The translations under genes and the position numbers were made by a program. 64,000 nucleotides of DNA from FEN-1219 sp963744305 (GTDB lineage Bacteria > Pseudomonadota > Gammaproteobacteria > Steroidobacterales > Rariloculaceae). This document shows positions 44,345 to 54,788 of this stretch, piece after piece (the stretch's first letter is position 1; each line of letters begins with the position of its first letter). Below the pieces are notes generated by a model. That model had not been told where the DNA came from, made no database searches, and was given only the letters and a program-made list of their open reading frames with translations. The stretch covers positions 62,001 through 126,000 of the forward strand of contig CAVUTF010000046.1 of NCBI GenBank assembly GCA_963744305.1, written 5' to 3'.

Positions 44345-46036
44345 CGCCGCCGAGTCCTGGAATTGACGACGATCAGCATCGAGTCGCAGGGTTGCTAACG
44401 TCGACACCGCGACGTACTGCTTGCCGTCGACGGCGTAAGTCACAGGAAAGCCGCTGATCGGCGAGCCCAAGTCCGCCTGCCAAAGCATCTCACCCGTCGT
44501 CGTCGTCATAGGCTTTGAAGCGCCCGCCGACGTCGCCGCCGAACACGAGGCCGCCGCCGGTCGCGACCATCGACATGACGCCGGCGCGCTGCTCGTGACG
44601 CCACAGCGTCTCGCCGGTCTCCGCCGACACCGCCTAGACGGCGCCCATCTTGTCGGCGCCGGGCGCGAGCATCTGCTCCGGCTCGAGGCCGTAGACGAGC
44701 TGACGGATCGCGCTGGTCCGAGTCGTGGTCGCGCGTCATGCACAGATTCTGCATCGGCATGTACATCGCGTTCGTGCGCGGGCTGTACGCGCCGGCGGGC
44801 CAGTTCTTGCCGCCGTTCATGCCGGGGCATACGATGATCGTTTGATCCTTGCGCGTGTAGACGCGCTCGGGATCGACGGTGACTCGCGCCCGTCGCGCCG
44901 TCGATGTTGCGCACGACGTTCTGGTAGATCGTCGGGCGCGCCCACAGGAACTCGCCGGTCTCGCGATCGAGCGTGTAGACGATGCCGGTCTTGCCGGGAA
45001 TTCCCGTGACGACCTTGCGGCGCTCGCCGGGGCGCAGCCGCGGATTGATCCAAGCGCACTTCGCTCGGATTCGGCGCGACGCGCGTATCGACGAGCAGGC
45101 GCTCGAACGGATGGTCGAGATCCCAGTGGTCGACGAGATGCTGGTAGTACCAGACGAGGCGTCCGGTATCGACGTCGAGCGCGAGCGTCGAGTTGTGATA
45201 GAGGTGCTGCTTGTCGGCTGCCGCCGAGAATGAACTTCGCCGCGGGGATCGTCACCGACGTGCCGACGTAGATCGAGTTCAGCTCGGGATCGAAGCTCGG
45301 CACCATCCACGTGCCGACGTGCCAGCGCTGCTCCATCGGCACGCCGCCCCAGCGACTCATCGCCGGGCTCGCCCGGCCGCGGAATCGTGCGCGCGCGCCA
45401 CAGCTCCTTGCCGGTGGCCGCGTCGTGCGCCGTGACGACGCAGGCTTCGTGCGTCGCGTCGGGCTGGCATTGCCGGCCCGTGATGACCTTGCCGTTGGCG
45501 ATGATCGGACCGGACGTCGCGCGCGCTCGCGTCTTCGGCGTCGTGCACCGGCGTCTCCCAGACGAGCTTGCCGGTCCGTGCGTCGATCGCGTACAGCGTG
45601 TTGTCGCCGCCGGCATCGATCAGCGTCGTGCCCCAAATCGCGAGGTTGCGGTTCGGTGCCGGCCGTGACGTCCTTCCGGGAACTGCGCGTCGATACTCCC
45701 ACAAGCAGCTCGCCGGTCGCGCGCGTCGAACGCCTGCACGTAGTCGCCGCGGTTCGGCACGTACATGACGCCGCGATAGACGAGCGGCGTGGCTTCCTGA
45801 ACGCCGTCGCCGATCGGCTGGCTCCACACCTGCTGTGAGCCGCGCGACGTTGCGCTTGTTGATCGCGTCGAGCGGGCTGTAGGCCCACCCGTCGAGCGTG
45901 CGCCGCCAGCTCAGCCAGTCGCCGGATCGGGATCTTGGAGCATCTTGTCGGTCACCGGGACGAAGTCGTCGCCCGTTTGCGCGGCTGCCGCCATCCCGAA
46001 CACGAGTGCGACTGCGGTCGCTGCCAGTCGAAGCAT
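44345..46036 (-). pseudogene. Second PQQ-dependent dehydrogenase, broken
   Basis: From ATG 46036 (signal peptide MLRLAATAVALVFGMAAA, then DDFVPVTDKMLQDPDPATG) the propeller continues in shifting frames. It includes QQVWSQPIGDGVQEATPLVY, APNRNLAIWGTTLIDAGGDN, ANGKVITGRQCQPDATHEAC and WDLDHPFERLLVDTRVAP. Later pieces are KTGIVYTLDRETGEFLWARP and ISGFPVTYAVDGKQYVAVST. WDLD again has a second Asp two residues after the first, as in lanthanide-type quinoproteins, but the segment differs from XoxF. There are nine or more breaks and also an in-frame TAG (44634-44636), so a real pseudogene is more likely here than at xoxF. The C-terminus is uncertain. Confidence 0.7.
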
Positions 46037-46112
46037 GGTGTGGTCCCCCCGAGACGACCCCGCTCGGCGGGGCACATTAGGTTCAAAAGCGAAGGCTCTG
46101 CGAGCCGGCGGC

Positions 46113-47254
46113 CTACTCGCGTCCGCCACCCTCATTGATGTTGACGATCTGGGCGGCGTCCTCTGGCAACCGGCCGAGGTCGGTATGGCGTTGCGGCGGC
46201 GGCAGGCCCTTGGCCAACGCTTCTGTCGCTTCCTGCTCGAACACTCGCTCGCCGGCGAGTCCGCCGCGCACCACGTTGTTGCCCTCATGGCACGCATACT
46301 CGTAGATGCGGTAGTCGGGGAACGCCGTGAGCATCAGCCGATAGGTGAACGGCGCTTCGAACGTCTCGGGATCATGGAACGTGCCGACGTACTCGATCAT
46401 CTCGGGATCGATGCGGCGGAACCGCTCCGTGATCCGGAGCGACTTGCTGTTCTGCGCGTCGTTGATATTGGTCTTGTCGGTGAGACCCTCCGTTTCCACG
46501 ACGAGCGTGTCGCCTTCCCAATGCCCTCGCGAGGTGCCGAGATACTGATTGAGGCCGGCCGCGCGAGGCTTGTCGTCGAGCCTGATCAAACGGGTCTCGT
46601 GGACCATCTCGAAAGTGATCGACACCGTATCGGGGCTCTGCACGATCTCCACGCCGTTACCGTAGATCGCGGGCGTCGGCATGATCGAGCTCATGCCGCG
46701 CGTGATGCAGCGATCGTACAGCGTGAAATCCTCGAAATCGTCCCAGGGGCCGCCCGAGTAGCTGCCGCGCGTGGCACGCGGTTTGGCATCGGCGGTTTTC
46801 GCGGGCATGCGCCCGTTCGGCGGATCGATGAGTCTGCGACGAGTAGCCGAACGTGCGAAGACCCCAGCTGCGTGCCGCGTAGTCGCTTTGGTTCAGGATG
46901 AAATTGCGCTGCCGTGCGTCCGCCTCGGCGCGTTTGGCGAATTCCTCCGGAGTCAAACGCTCGCGCGTGCCGAACTCCTCGGGGCGCTCGCGCGGAACGC
47001 TGCGGAAGTCGTCGCTGCTCCAGACCCCATGAAAGTCCGGATCGCCCCACGACGTGCGAGGTGCTTTCCAGTTGGGATCGACGACTGCTGCGGCCCGGTC
47101 TTCGGCCGGAACCTCGTCAACTGCTAGGTTTTCGCGCGCTCGCGGCGCTTTGCGCGTCTTCCCCGTCTTCCGCCTCTTGCGCGATGGCCGCCGATCCCCA
47201 AACACCACGGCGAGCGACTGCGAAGGCGCTTTCTAGTTTCGCGCTACGACTCAT
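46113..47254 (-). CDS. Exported protein, WGDPD/HGVW-type family, frameshifted
   Basis: Pieces in different frames form one protein: APRTSWGDPDFHGVWSSDDF and LTPEEFAKRAEADARQRNFI, then GPWDDFEDFTLYDRCITRGM, GHWEGDTLVVETEGLTDKTN and LRITERFRRIDPEMIEYVGT. It ends YEYACHEGNNVVRGGLAGER and beyond. The WGxPDxxGxW start and EGDTLVVET core are typical of a large uncharacterised exported family of environmental gammaproteobacteria, related to the genes at 18729 and 62885. The ATG at 47254 begins MSRSAKLESAFAV, but its frame breaks at once, so the leader is unreliable. A further break lies near 46840. Confidence 0.62.
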
Positions 47255-47345
47255 GGCTGCCCCCAGTCCTAACGATCGATTGGAATTGTGCTCGAGTCAG
47301 AGTAGCCCCGGCCCTGCTCAAAAACAATGCGCCCGAAGCCCTTGG

Positions 47346-48016
47346 TCAAGCCCGGTTGTAGGACATTAAATAGATCAGGCGTCCATTGCTCACGCTATCG
47401 CCGAAGCCGGGTCCTGCGGCGTGCCACAGCCAGGGCTCAAACAGCACAAGCCGATTGAATTTCATTGGCACATGCCGCGCGAGGCGCCCCACTTGCTGGC
47501 GTCCGTTGCGTGTGCGGAAGGAGCACGTCGCGGTGCAGCCGGTCAGGCCGTGATCGAGCCCCAAGCCGCCCAATCCTCCGGATAAACCGGCGCGCGCAGC
47601 GTGTTCGTTGGCAGATGGCGGAGAAGTCCGTGCCGCCTTGCGCGTGCTCATCGAGCGTCATGTACAAGACGCCGGTCCAGTGGCAATTGTCGATGTGCAC
47701 GCCGCCCGTGCCGATCTCGTCCTTCAGGACAAAGCCGAACCGCGCCGTGCCCGCTCGGAGAGACGGGCACGACGGCGTGGCCCGTGATACCTGCGATGAC
47801 GTCGTCGAGACCCGGCAGCGGATAATGGCGTCCGGAATACCGCCCGGGATACGACTGCAGTTTTGGGGGCCTCGGATACTCCGCCTCGAGGGCCAGCCGC
47901 AGCAGCAGGTGAGGATCGCGAAGAAAATCGTCGACGACATAGACGGCGTCTTCATGGACCGCCGCTTGCTCGACCGCCACTTTTGAGACCCCCGCACTGC
48001 GGCGCGATGCGGGCAC
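47346..48016 (-). CDS. DUF6445-like (2-oxoglutarate/Fe dioxygenase-fold) protein, frameshifted
   Basis: The start gives AVYVVDDFLRDPHLLLRLAL, followed in another frame by DEIGTGGVHIDNCHWTGVLY and MTLDEHAQGGTDFS. A third frame gives HVPMKFNRLVLFEPWLWHAA with GPGFGDSVSNGRLIYLMSYN. The HxD in VHID and the distal WH...GRL arrangement fit the jelly-roll 2OG-Fe(II) oxygenase-like DUF6445 family. Breaks lie near 47765 and 47610. No signal peptide is seen. The gene stands alone, convergent with nothing nearby and divergent from the metallo-beta-lactamase gene. Confidence 0.62.
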
Positions 48017-48140
48017 TTTGACGCCGGCCGCGGGCAGCGGTCAAGCTCGCTCGGGTTCGGTTGGCCGCGGCGGACAGATTCGGCATCATGACTTCTGCTT
48101 CCGCTGCCGGGGCAAGGCGTTCGAGCAATAGGGGGATTCC

Positions 48141-49155
48141 ATGAGAAGCACGAAGCTGGGACTGGTATCGGCGATTGCGCTCACGGGTGGGTTGGCTACG
48201 GTCGACGCGGCCGCTCAATCGGCCGGCGCCTCCGCCGATACCTACGTTGCTGCCGCCAAACGGGCCGCGGGCCAGGATCATCAGGGACTGTTCGACCGCC
48301 TTTGCACGCCGCCAGCCCCGCCGGCACCGCGTCCGGCGGGCGCGGCGCAGCCGGAAGGCCCCCCCGATCGATCGGTGTGGCACGCCGAGCCCGTGAAGGT
48401 CTTCGATAACCTCTACTTCGTCGGCGAGATCGAGTATTCGGCATGGGCCGTGACGACGTCGGCCGGCATCATTCTGATCGATGCGATCTACGACTACTCC
48501 GTGGAGGACGAGGTTGTCGGCGGCTTGCGAAAGCTCGGCCTCGATCCTGAGCGCATCGAGTACGTGATCGTGAGCCACGCGCATCGCGACCACGTCGGAG
48601 GAGCGGCGTTCCTGCAGGAGCGCTTCGGGGCGCGGGTGCTGATGTCGGCCGATGACTGGGATCTGATCGAGCGCACCACCGGCGCCTGGCCGAAACCCAA
48701 GCGGGACATGGTCGTCACCGACGGGCAACGCGTCACGCTCGGCGATACGACCGTGACGTTGTACCTCACGCCGGGCCACACGCTCGGAACCGTCTCGACG
48801 CTCGTGCCGGTCAAAGACGGCGGCGCGCCACATCTGGCCGCGTCCTGGGGCGGCACGGCGTTCAACTGGACGACCAATCCGGCGGCCTACATTACGCCTG
48901 AGCGCCCCGATCGGTTCTGGTTCGAGACCTACATCGCCTCGGCACAGCGCTTCCGCGACATCGCAGCCAAAGCAGGCGCCGACGTGCTCATAGCGAACCA
49001 TACCAATTTCGACGGGACGAAGGTCAAGGTGCCTCGGCTCGCGAACCGGAAACCCAACGACCCGCATCCGTACGTCATTGGCAACGAGGCGCGTGCAGCG
49101 ATATTTGACGGTGGCGGAACAGTGCGCAATGGCAGGTCTTTCGCGCGTCAACTAG
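48141..49155 (+). CDS. Exported metallo-beta-lactamase-fold hydrolase, frameshift near the C-terminus
   Basis: ATG 48141 opens a signal peptide (SAIALTGGLATVDAAAQ). The MBL core shows the zinc motif VSHAHRDHVGGA, then LYLTPGHTLGTVSTLV and ADVLIANHTNFDG. The subclass resembles B3/alkylsulfatase-type exported MBL proteins that hydrolyse lactones, beta-lactams or esters; the true substrate is unknown. In the given frame the end reads through to 49358. The +1 frame after about 49093 gives VQRYLTVAEQCAMAGLSRVN and a TAG at 49153-49155, which matches the family's usual ending and overlaps the convergent metalloprotease stop. Confidence 0.82.
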
Positions 49156-51288
49156 CGGAGCGGAGCGGAATCGCTCGAGGAGTAAACGGCGGCCAGCCAG
49201 CCGCGCCACCAGCCGAGTGTGAGCACGAGCGCGAGCAGCGTCGCGAAGTCTGCGGATCCGCCCCCCCGCCGCCGCTCGCCGGCGCAGGTGCCGGAGCTTG
49301 CGCCGTTGCGGGCGGTTCAAGGGCGGCGCGGGACTCGGCGGCGAAACTGCGGGCGTGAGCCGGGTTGTTGCGTAGCTGTTGAGTGGGTTTGTGTCCGGCT
49401 CACGCGCGGTCGCGCCGACGTCGAGCGAACCGCCTACGTCGTCGATGTGTTCCTGCGTCAAGTCCGGCCGCGCACGAACGACGATATCGAATCGTTTCAC
49501 CGCGCCCGGAGCCAGCTCGCCGATGCTGCAATCGTAGGCGGGTATCCAAGAGGAGCCTTTCGATGTGCACGCACCGAGCCCGGAGTCGACGAGCTCCGTC
49601 GTGTTGCGCATGGTCATCCATGCGTTCACGTTCGTGGCGTGCATCGAGCCTACATTCGTGATCGTCGCGTGGACGGTCCCCGTTTCGCCCGGGTGCAGCG
49701 GCAGCTCCGCAGGCTCTACGGTCGTCGCGAGGTCCACTTTCGACAGCACCTCGACGTCGAAATGCAGTCGATCGCCCGCCGAGGTCGATTCGTTTAGCGA
49801 GGACACGGCGATATCGATGGCCCCATACCCGGGATGCAGCGCCGGGAAGGCCATTTCGGCGTTCACTACTCTCATTCGGGGCAAGATACGGCCAGACGCA
49901 GCGAAACGGATTGTGGAAGCAACTGCTGCCGCTGCCGCCGGAGAACCACACCGTGGGATTGCCGAAGTTCGGAGCATCGGCCGTGAGCTCGACACCGATT
50001 GCCTGCGATGCGCCCGAGTTCGCGATCGACATTCGAACAACCGCCATATCGCTCGGAACGAAGACGGCCGCTGGCGCGGTCGTCAATCGCAGCGCCACGT
50101 CCGCGGGCGGCAGATCTCGAAGGCAGGCGGCGCCCGCGATCTCTGGAAGCATTTGCTGCACGCTGCACGAAGAGAACTCATGCGAGCCGGTTATCGAAGG
50201 AGCCATGATGTAATAAGTGCCGACGCCGGCGCATGCGCCGGGCACGTTGTCATGCGGCGCGCCGAAGATGTGGCCGAGCTCGTGGGCGAAGATCACCGCG
50301 TTCATGCCGGTGCCAAAGGTCGCCTGAACGACGCCGGTGCTGTAGCGCGCGCTGCAGAGCTGGCCGAGATTCGCGATGCCGATGCGCTGTGCGGTCGCTC
50401 CCTGCGGGTCCGTCAGATCGCGGCCCGTGAACAGCTGCGCGGCCCGAGCGCGCGAATCTCCGGTGTCGTGTCCTTGTAGTTCTCGAGCTCGTCGAGGAGT
50501 GCGCTGCCGTCGAAAGCAGTGAACGGATCTGCCTCGGTCTCGAAGATTTTGATCGAGGCTGCATTGACCTGGATTCCGACGTGCTTGATGAAGATGCCGT
50601 CGACGATGTTCAGAATGCTGAGCAGCGTCGCCTGCGTCGACGATCCTTCTCGCGCCGCGTATTCCACGTCGGCAATCAGGGCAACGCCGACCTGCTTGCC
50701 GGGTCGTATGCCGGTGGCAAGCGCGATGGACCCGAGAGCCGAAGAGGCCGCGGGGTCGCTCGGCTTGGTGTCGATGAGCTCCTCGACGGCATCCGAGAGT
50801 GCGCCGACGGTTTCGCTCCAGCGATAAATCACGGGCCCCGCCGCACTCGCGCCGTCGGGAGACAGCAGCAGCGGCGCGACGCGCCGGTATTCGTCGATGC
50901 CGTAGAGCTCGGCGCCGTCCCAAATCATGCCGGACAGTGCTCCACGATGACGCGACAGGCGAACCCACGAGCCCGGAATGCCGGCGAGCTGGCCGCGATA
51001 GAGCTCGAGGTCGGCAAGCGCGGCGATCTGCTCCGCCGGCAGACCGCTCACGAGCGCGTCGTTCGGCTCGAGCACGACGTCGAATCGCCTTCCGAATGCG
51101 ACAAAAGACAGGCCGTTCGCGCGATCTTGCGGCTTTGCGTTGCGACTCTGCGCTGCGTCGTTCGACTCGAGCGTAGCGAGGCGCTCGTGATGGAGGATCG
51201 TGAAATCTTGCGCGTGCGCCGCGCCGGCCCAGGCCGCCACGCAAATGGCCGCGGCTCCGGCGCGAGCGGCGCTGCATTTCGACATCAC
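49152..51288 (-). CDS. Secreted reprolysin-like metalloprotease with GlyGly-CTERM-type tail, frameshifted
   Basis: From the 51288 GTG (or ATG 51285) a signal peptide ends AAHAQ. A prodomain includes LVSGLPAEQIAALADLELYR. The catalytic domain has NAVIFAHELGHIFGAPHDNV, the HExxHxxxxxH metzincin zinc site. Two DUF11-like domains follow (RMSIANSGASQAIGVELTAD; GTVHATITNVGSMHATNVNA). The tail, after a break in a run of seven Cs (49261-49267), is GGGGSADFATLLALVLTLGW then WRGWLAAVYSSS: a glycine cluster, a hydrophobic helix and a basic end, as in GlyGly-CTERM proteins. Breaks also lie near 50440 and 49885. It is probably exported by type II secretion. Confidence 0.78.
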
Positions 51289-51447
51289 GCGAGGAGATCG
51301 TTCTTCTTATTCTTCTAGCGTCCGAACTTACCGGAAATCGGCCGCGGCGACCACCGTCAAGCCAAGCACGGCCTACCGCAACCGAAAAAAACACGCCTTC
51401 GCTGTCACGCAGGTAGAATCCGACGCGGGAACTGCCGGGGGAAACGA

Positions 51448-53302
51448 ATGTTTTGGGGTGAGCTCAAGCGACGCAATGTCGTAAAGGTCGGCCTCGCCTA
51501 CGTCGTGGTCGGCTGGTTGGTGATCCAGATGGTCACCACGGTCTTGCCGACGTTCAATGCTCCTTCCTGGATCGCTCAGAGCATCACGTTCATTTTGATT
51601 CTGGGGCTGCCCTTCGTTCTGCTCTTCGCGTGGGCCTTCGAGATCACACCCGAAGGGCTCAGGAAGACCCGTGACGTTCCTGCCGTGGACAGCATCACCC
51701 CGCTGACGAGCCAGCGTCTCAACTACGTGATCACCGGGCTCCTCATCGTCGCCGTCGCGTTCATGGCCGTGGACAATTATCTGCTCGACGACGCCGCGGA
51801 ACCCGACGAAGCGCAAGCCGCGAGCACCGCGGCACCAGCCGAGCCTGCGGTGGAAGATCAGCCGGCGCCCATCGCCGAGCCGCAAACAGTGCCGAACTCG
51901 GTTGCCGTCATTCCGTTCACGAACTCGAGCCCGCGCGAGGACGACGCGTACTTCGCGGCCGGGATTCACGAGGAGATCTTGAATCAGCTCGTGAAGCTCA
52001 GCGGTCTCAACGTGATCGCGCGGACGTCCGTGATGCAGTACACCGGAACCAGCAAGACCATTCCGGAGATCGGCCGCGAGCTCAACGTCGAGAACGTCAT
52101 GGAAGGCAGCGTTCGCTATGCCGACGGACGCGTGCTCGTGACGACTCAGCTCATCGATGCCAAGACCGGCTTGCACGTGTGGTCCGAATCGTACGAGCGG
52201 GATTTCGAGAACATCTTTGCGATCCAGGCCGACATCGCGATGAACGTCGCGAACGCGCTCGAGACGGCGTTCACGCCGGCGGAGCAGGAGAACATCGAGC
52301 GGCTGCCGACGGATTCTCTAGAAGCCTACGAGCTCTTCCTCGCGGCACAGGAGGGGTTCCGCTCCGCAACGGGCGGCGTGTGGGGTAGCTCTTTGCAAGC
52401 GATCGATGCGGCGCTCGCGCTCGATCCGGAATTCGCGCGGGCCTGGGCACTCAAGGCAGACATCCACGGTATGCGCGCACAGGGCGCATCGGGGACCAGT
52501 ACGCCGCCGAGCAAGACGCGATGCTCGCCGCCGCATCTCGGGCCGTGGAGCTCGAGCCGGATTCGATCGATGCGCAGATCCAGCTGGCGACCGCGAGGAG
52601 CAGACAAGCCCAATGGAGGGCGGCCGAGTCGGCATATCGTCGAGCTTACGCGGCCCAGCCAAACGCCGCGGCCGCGCGTTACGGCACGCATTTGTTCGGC
52701 GTCGGTAATCTCGGCAAGGCCAAAGAGGTCGCTTCGATCGCGCGCACGACGGATCCGTTCAATCGCACCGTTCGCGGGTTCTACATTCTCGGCTTGGCTG
52801 TCGCGGCGATCAGGCGCGCGCGGATCAGGAGTATGAGCGCGCGACGGCCGTCTACGGCGGAGGCCAATGGATCGGCAACTGGTTCATCGCGATGACCCGC
52901 CTCGCGCCCGGTAGGACGTTGTCCCACGACACGATTCCAGCGTTCGGAGCCCCGCCGCTCTACAACCAGACGCGCAAGCTCATGGACGATCCTGCCGCGG
53001 GGCTCGCGCTGCTGCGCGAGCGCTGGAACGGCCCGGAGCTCGGGACCAGCGAGCTCTTGGTGACGGGCGTCTGGGCCGCCTACTTCGGCGACGCGCCGTT
53101 TGCGCTGCAAGCCCTCGAGGTTGCGACGAGACGCAATGCACAGAACCTGCTGAACCTGTGGCTGCCGTCGATGCACGACGTGCGGCAGCTGCCCCGCTTC
53201 AAGGCGTTCGTCACGGAGCTAGGCCTCGTCGAGTATTGGCGCGAATTCGGTTGGCCCGACCTCTGCCGGCCGATCGGCGAAGAAGACTTCGCCTGCAGCT
53301 GA
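51448..53302 (+). CDS. Membrane-anchored TolB-N/TPR protein, two frameshifts
   Basis: The N-terminus has the FWGELKRRNVVKVGLAYVVV signature with two membrane helices and a third near residue 105 (VITGLLIVAVAFMAVDNYLL). A FlgO/TolB-N-like domain follows (SVAVIPFTNSSPREDDAYFA; NVMEGSVRYADGRVLVTTQL). TPRs complete it (AALALDPEFARAWALKADIH; VELEPDSIDAQIQLATARSR). Breaks lie near 52497 and 52808, after which it continues to a TGA at 53302 (ending GWPDLCRPIGEEDFACS). The layout matches adenylate-cyclase-like/TPR proteins lacking the cyclase; partners are unknown. It shares its middle domain with the regulator at 7810. Confidence 0.78.
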
Positions 53303-53318
53303 CCGCGCGGCGGCGCAG

Positions 53319-54788
53319 TCACGCGCGAAGCAGCGCAGCGAGCTCCCGAGCGTCCTCCACATCTTCGAGCGCGTTGACCCGTTCGATCAGCGTTTCCGCG
53401 TCGGCGCCGAGGATCGGCGCCATGAGCTCGCGCGCCTTCGCGTTGACCGCTTCGTTGTCGAGCGGGTTCTCCGGCGTACCCGGCGCGTGACTCATGAACA
53501 GCTCGACGCGCCGGCCGTCCGTGAGCGTAACCTCGACGAAGCCGCTGCGCGGCGCTTCTACTTTGACGAGCTGCGGATCGGCCACGAGCTCGATGCGCTC
53601 GCGCGCCGTGAGCACGCGCGGATCTTTGAGGCGCTCATAGGAGTGGCTGTTCTCGAGACCGATCGCGCCGTCGATGAGCGCGACCGCGATGATGTGCTGG
53701 ATATTGACGTCCGGCATCGCGCGGCCGTCGACGATGCGCGCGCCGTCCGCGGGCAGCCGCAGCAGAATGCGCCGCACGTTTTTTTCGTTCAAGCCGTGCG
53801 CGGTGCGCAACTCCAGGAACGCAGCGAGCGGCGCTTGAATCGGATAGCCCACGGGAAACGTCTTGATCGCGGTCTCCTCCACGTAGAACCGCGCGCCCAG
53901 CTCGGCCACCATTTCCTCGGGCTGCGGGTCCGACGCGAGCGCGTCGAGCACGTTGCGGTCGCCGTCGAGCGCATCGACGACGCCCGTGAAGCCGGCCTGA
54001 ATCATCGTCGCTCCGGCCACGCCGTTGCGCGCGCCCATGCCGGAAAAATCGAAGGCCTTCTCGATGTGCTCCTCGTCGCGCTCCCAGCTCCAGATGCCGG
54101 ACACCTGCTGCACGGCGTACGAGATGGCGTAGCGCATCCGCATCTCGTCGAAATTCGCGAGCGCCGCGGCCGCGGCGGCGGCGCCGAACGTGGCGCTGTA
54201 GCCTTCGGCGCTGCGGTCGTTCGCGCGCACGGCATCGGGCACGAGCGCCATCAGGAATCGGCAGCCCAAGTCATAGCCGAGCACGACGGCGTTCAGCAGC
54301 GCCGTGCCCGAGCTGCCTTCGCGCTCGGCCATCGCGAGCGCCGCGGGCACGACGGAGCAGCCCGGGTGCGCCTTCGTGAACGGATGGAAATCGTCCGTCT
54401 CGTCCGCGTGCGCAAACATGCCGTTCGCAAACGCGGCGTTGACGGCCGTGGTCACGATGTCCGTCGTCGCCACCGATGCTTCTGAAACGCCGCCGAGCTT
54501 TCGCACGTAGTCGATCGTGACCTCGCCGGGCTTCAAACGCGCACCGGACACGATTGCGCCAAAGGTGTCGAGAATCCTCTGCTTCGCAGCGCCGACGACC
54601 CGGGCCGGCAGCGCCGCGTCGCGCGCGGTTGCCATGTAGCGCGCCAATCTGCCCGTGAGGTCCGGGAGCCGCGCCCGCGAGCCGCTCGGTGACTGCGCGC
54701 GAGCCGACTGCAGCTTGGCGCCGCCCGCGAGCGCCGCGGCCGCCACGAGAGCGCCCACGGTCTGCAACGTGCGGCGCCTCGAGATCAT
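53319..54788 (-). CDS. MmgE/PrpD-family protein with a Tat signal
   Basis: The intact 489-residue protein begins MISRRRTLQTVGALVAAAAL, a twin-arginine signal. The MmgE/PrpD core follows: RILDTFGAIVSGARLKPGEV, MFAHADETDDFHPFTKAHPG, GYSATFGAAAAAAALANFDE and DDxxxH-like AIKTFPVGYPIQAPLAA. Relatives are cytoplasmic dehydratases/isomerases such as 2-methylcitrate dehydratase and cis-aconitate decarboxylase. An exported copy is unusual. Its ATG overlaps the amidohydrolase stop upstream (ATGA), so it is the distal gene of a propeller-amidohydrolase-amidohydrolase-MmgE/PrpD operon. Confidence 0.88.
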   Translation of the reverse strand: MISRRRTLQTVGALVAAAALAGGAKLQSARAQSPSGSRARLPDLTGRLARYMATARDAALPARVVGAAKQRILDTFGAIVSGARLKPGEVTIDYVRKLGGVSEASVATTDIVTTAVNAAFANGMFAHADETDDFHPFTKAHPGCSVVPAALAMAEREGSSGTALLNAVVLGYDLGCRFLMALVPDAVRANDRSAEGYSATFGAAAAAAALANFDEMRMRYAISYAVQQVSGIWSWERDEEHIEKAFDFSGMGARNGVAGATMIQAGFTGVVDALDGDRNVLDALASDPQPEEMVAELGARFYVEETAIKTFPVGYPIQAPLAAFLELRTAHGLNEKNVRRILLRLPADGARIVDGRAMPDVNIQHIIAVALIDGAIGLENSHSYERLKDPRVLTARERIELVADPQLVKVEAPRSGFVEVTLTDGRRVELFMSHAPGTPENPLDNEAVNAKARELMAPILGADAETLIERVNALEDVEDARELAALLRA

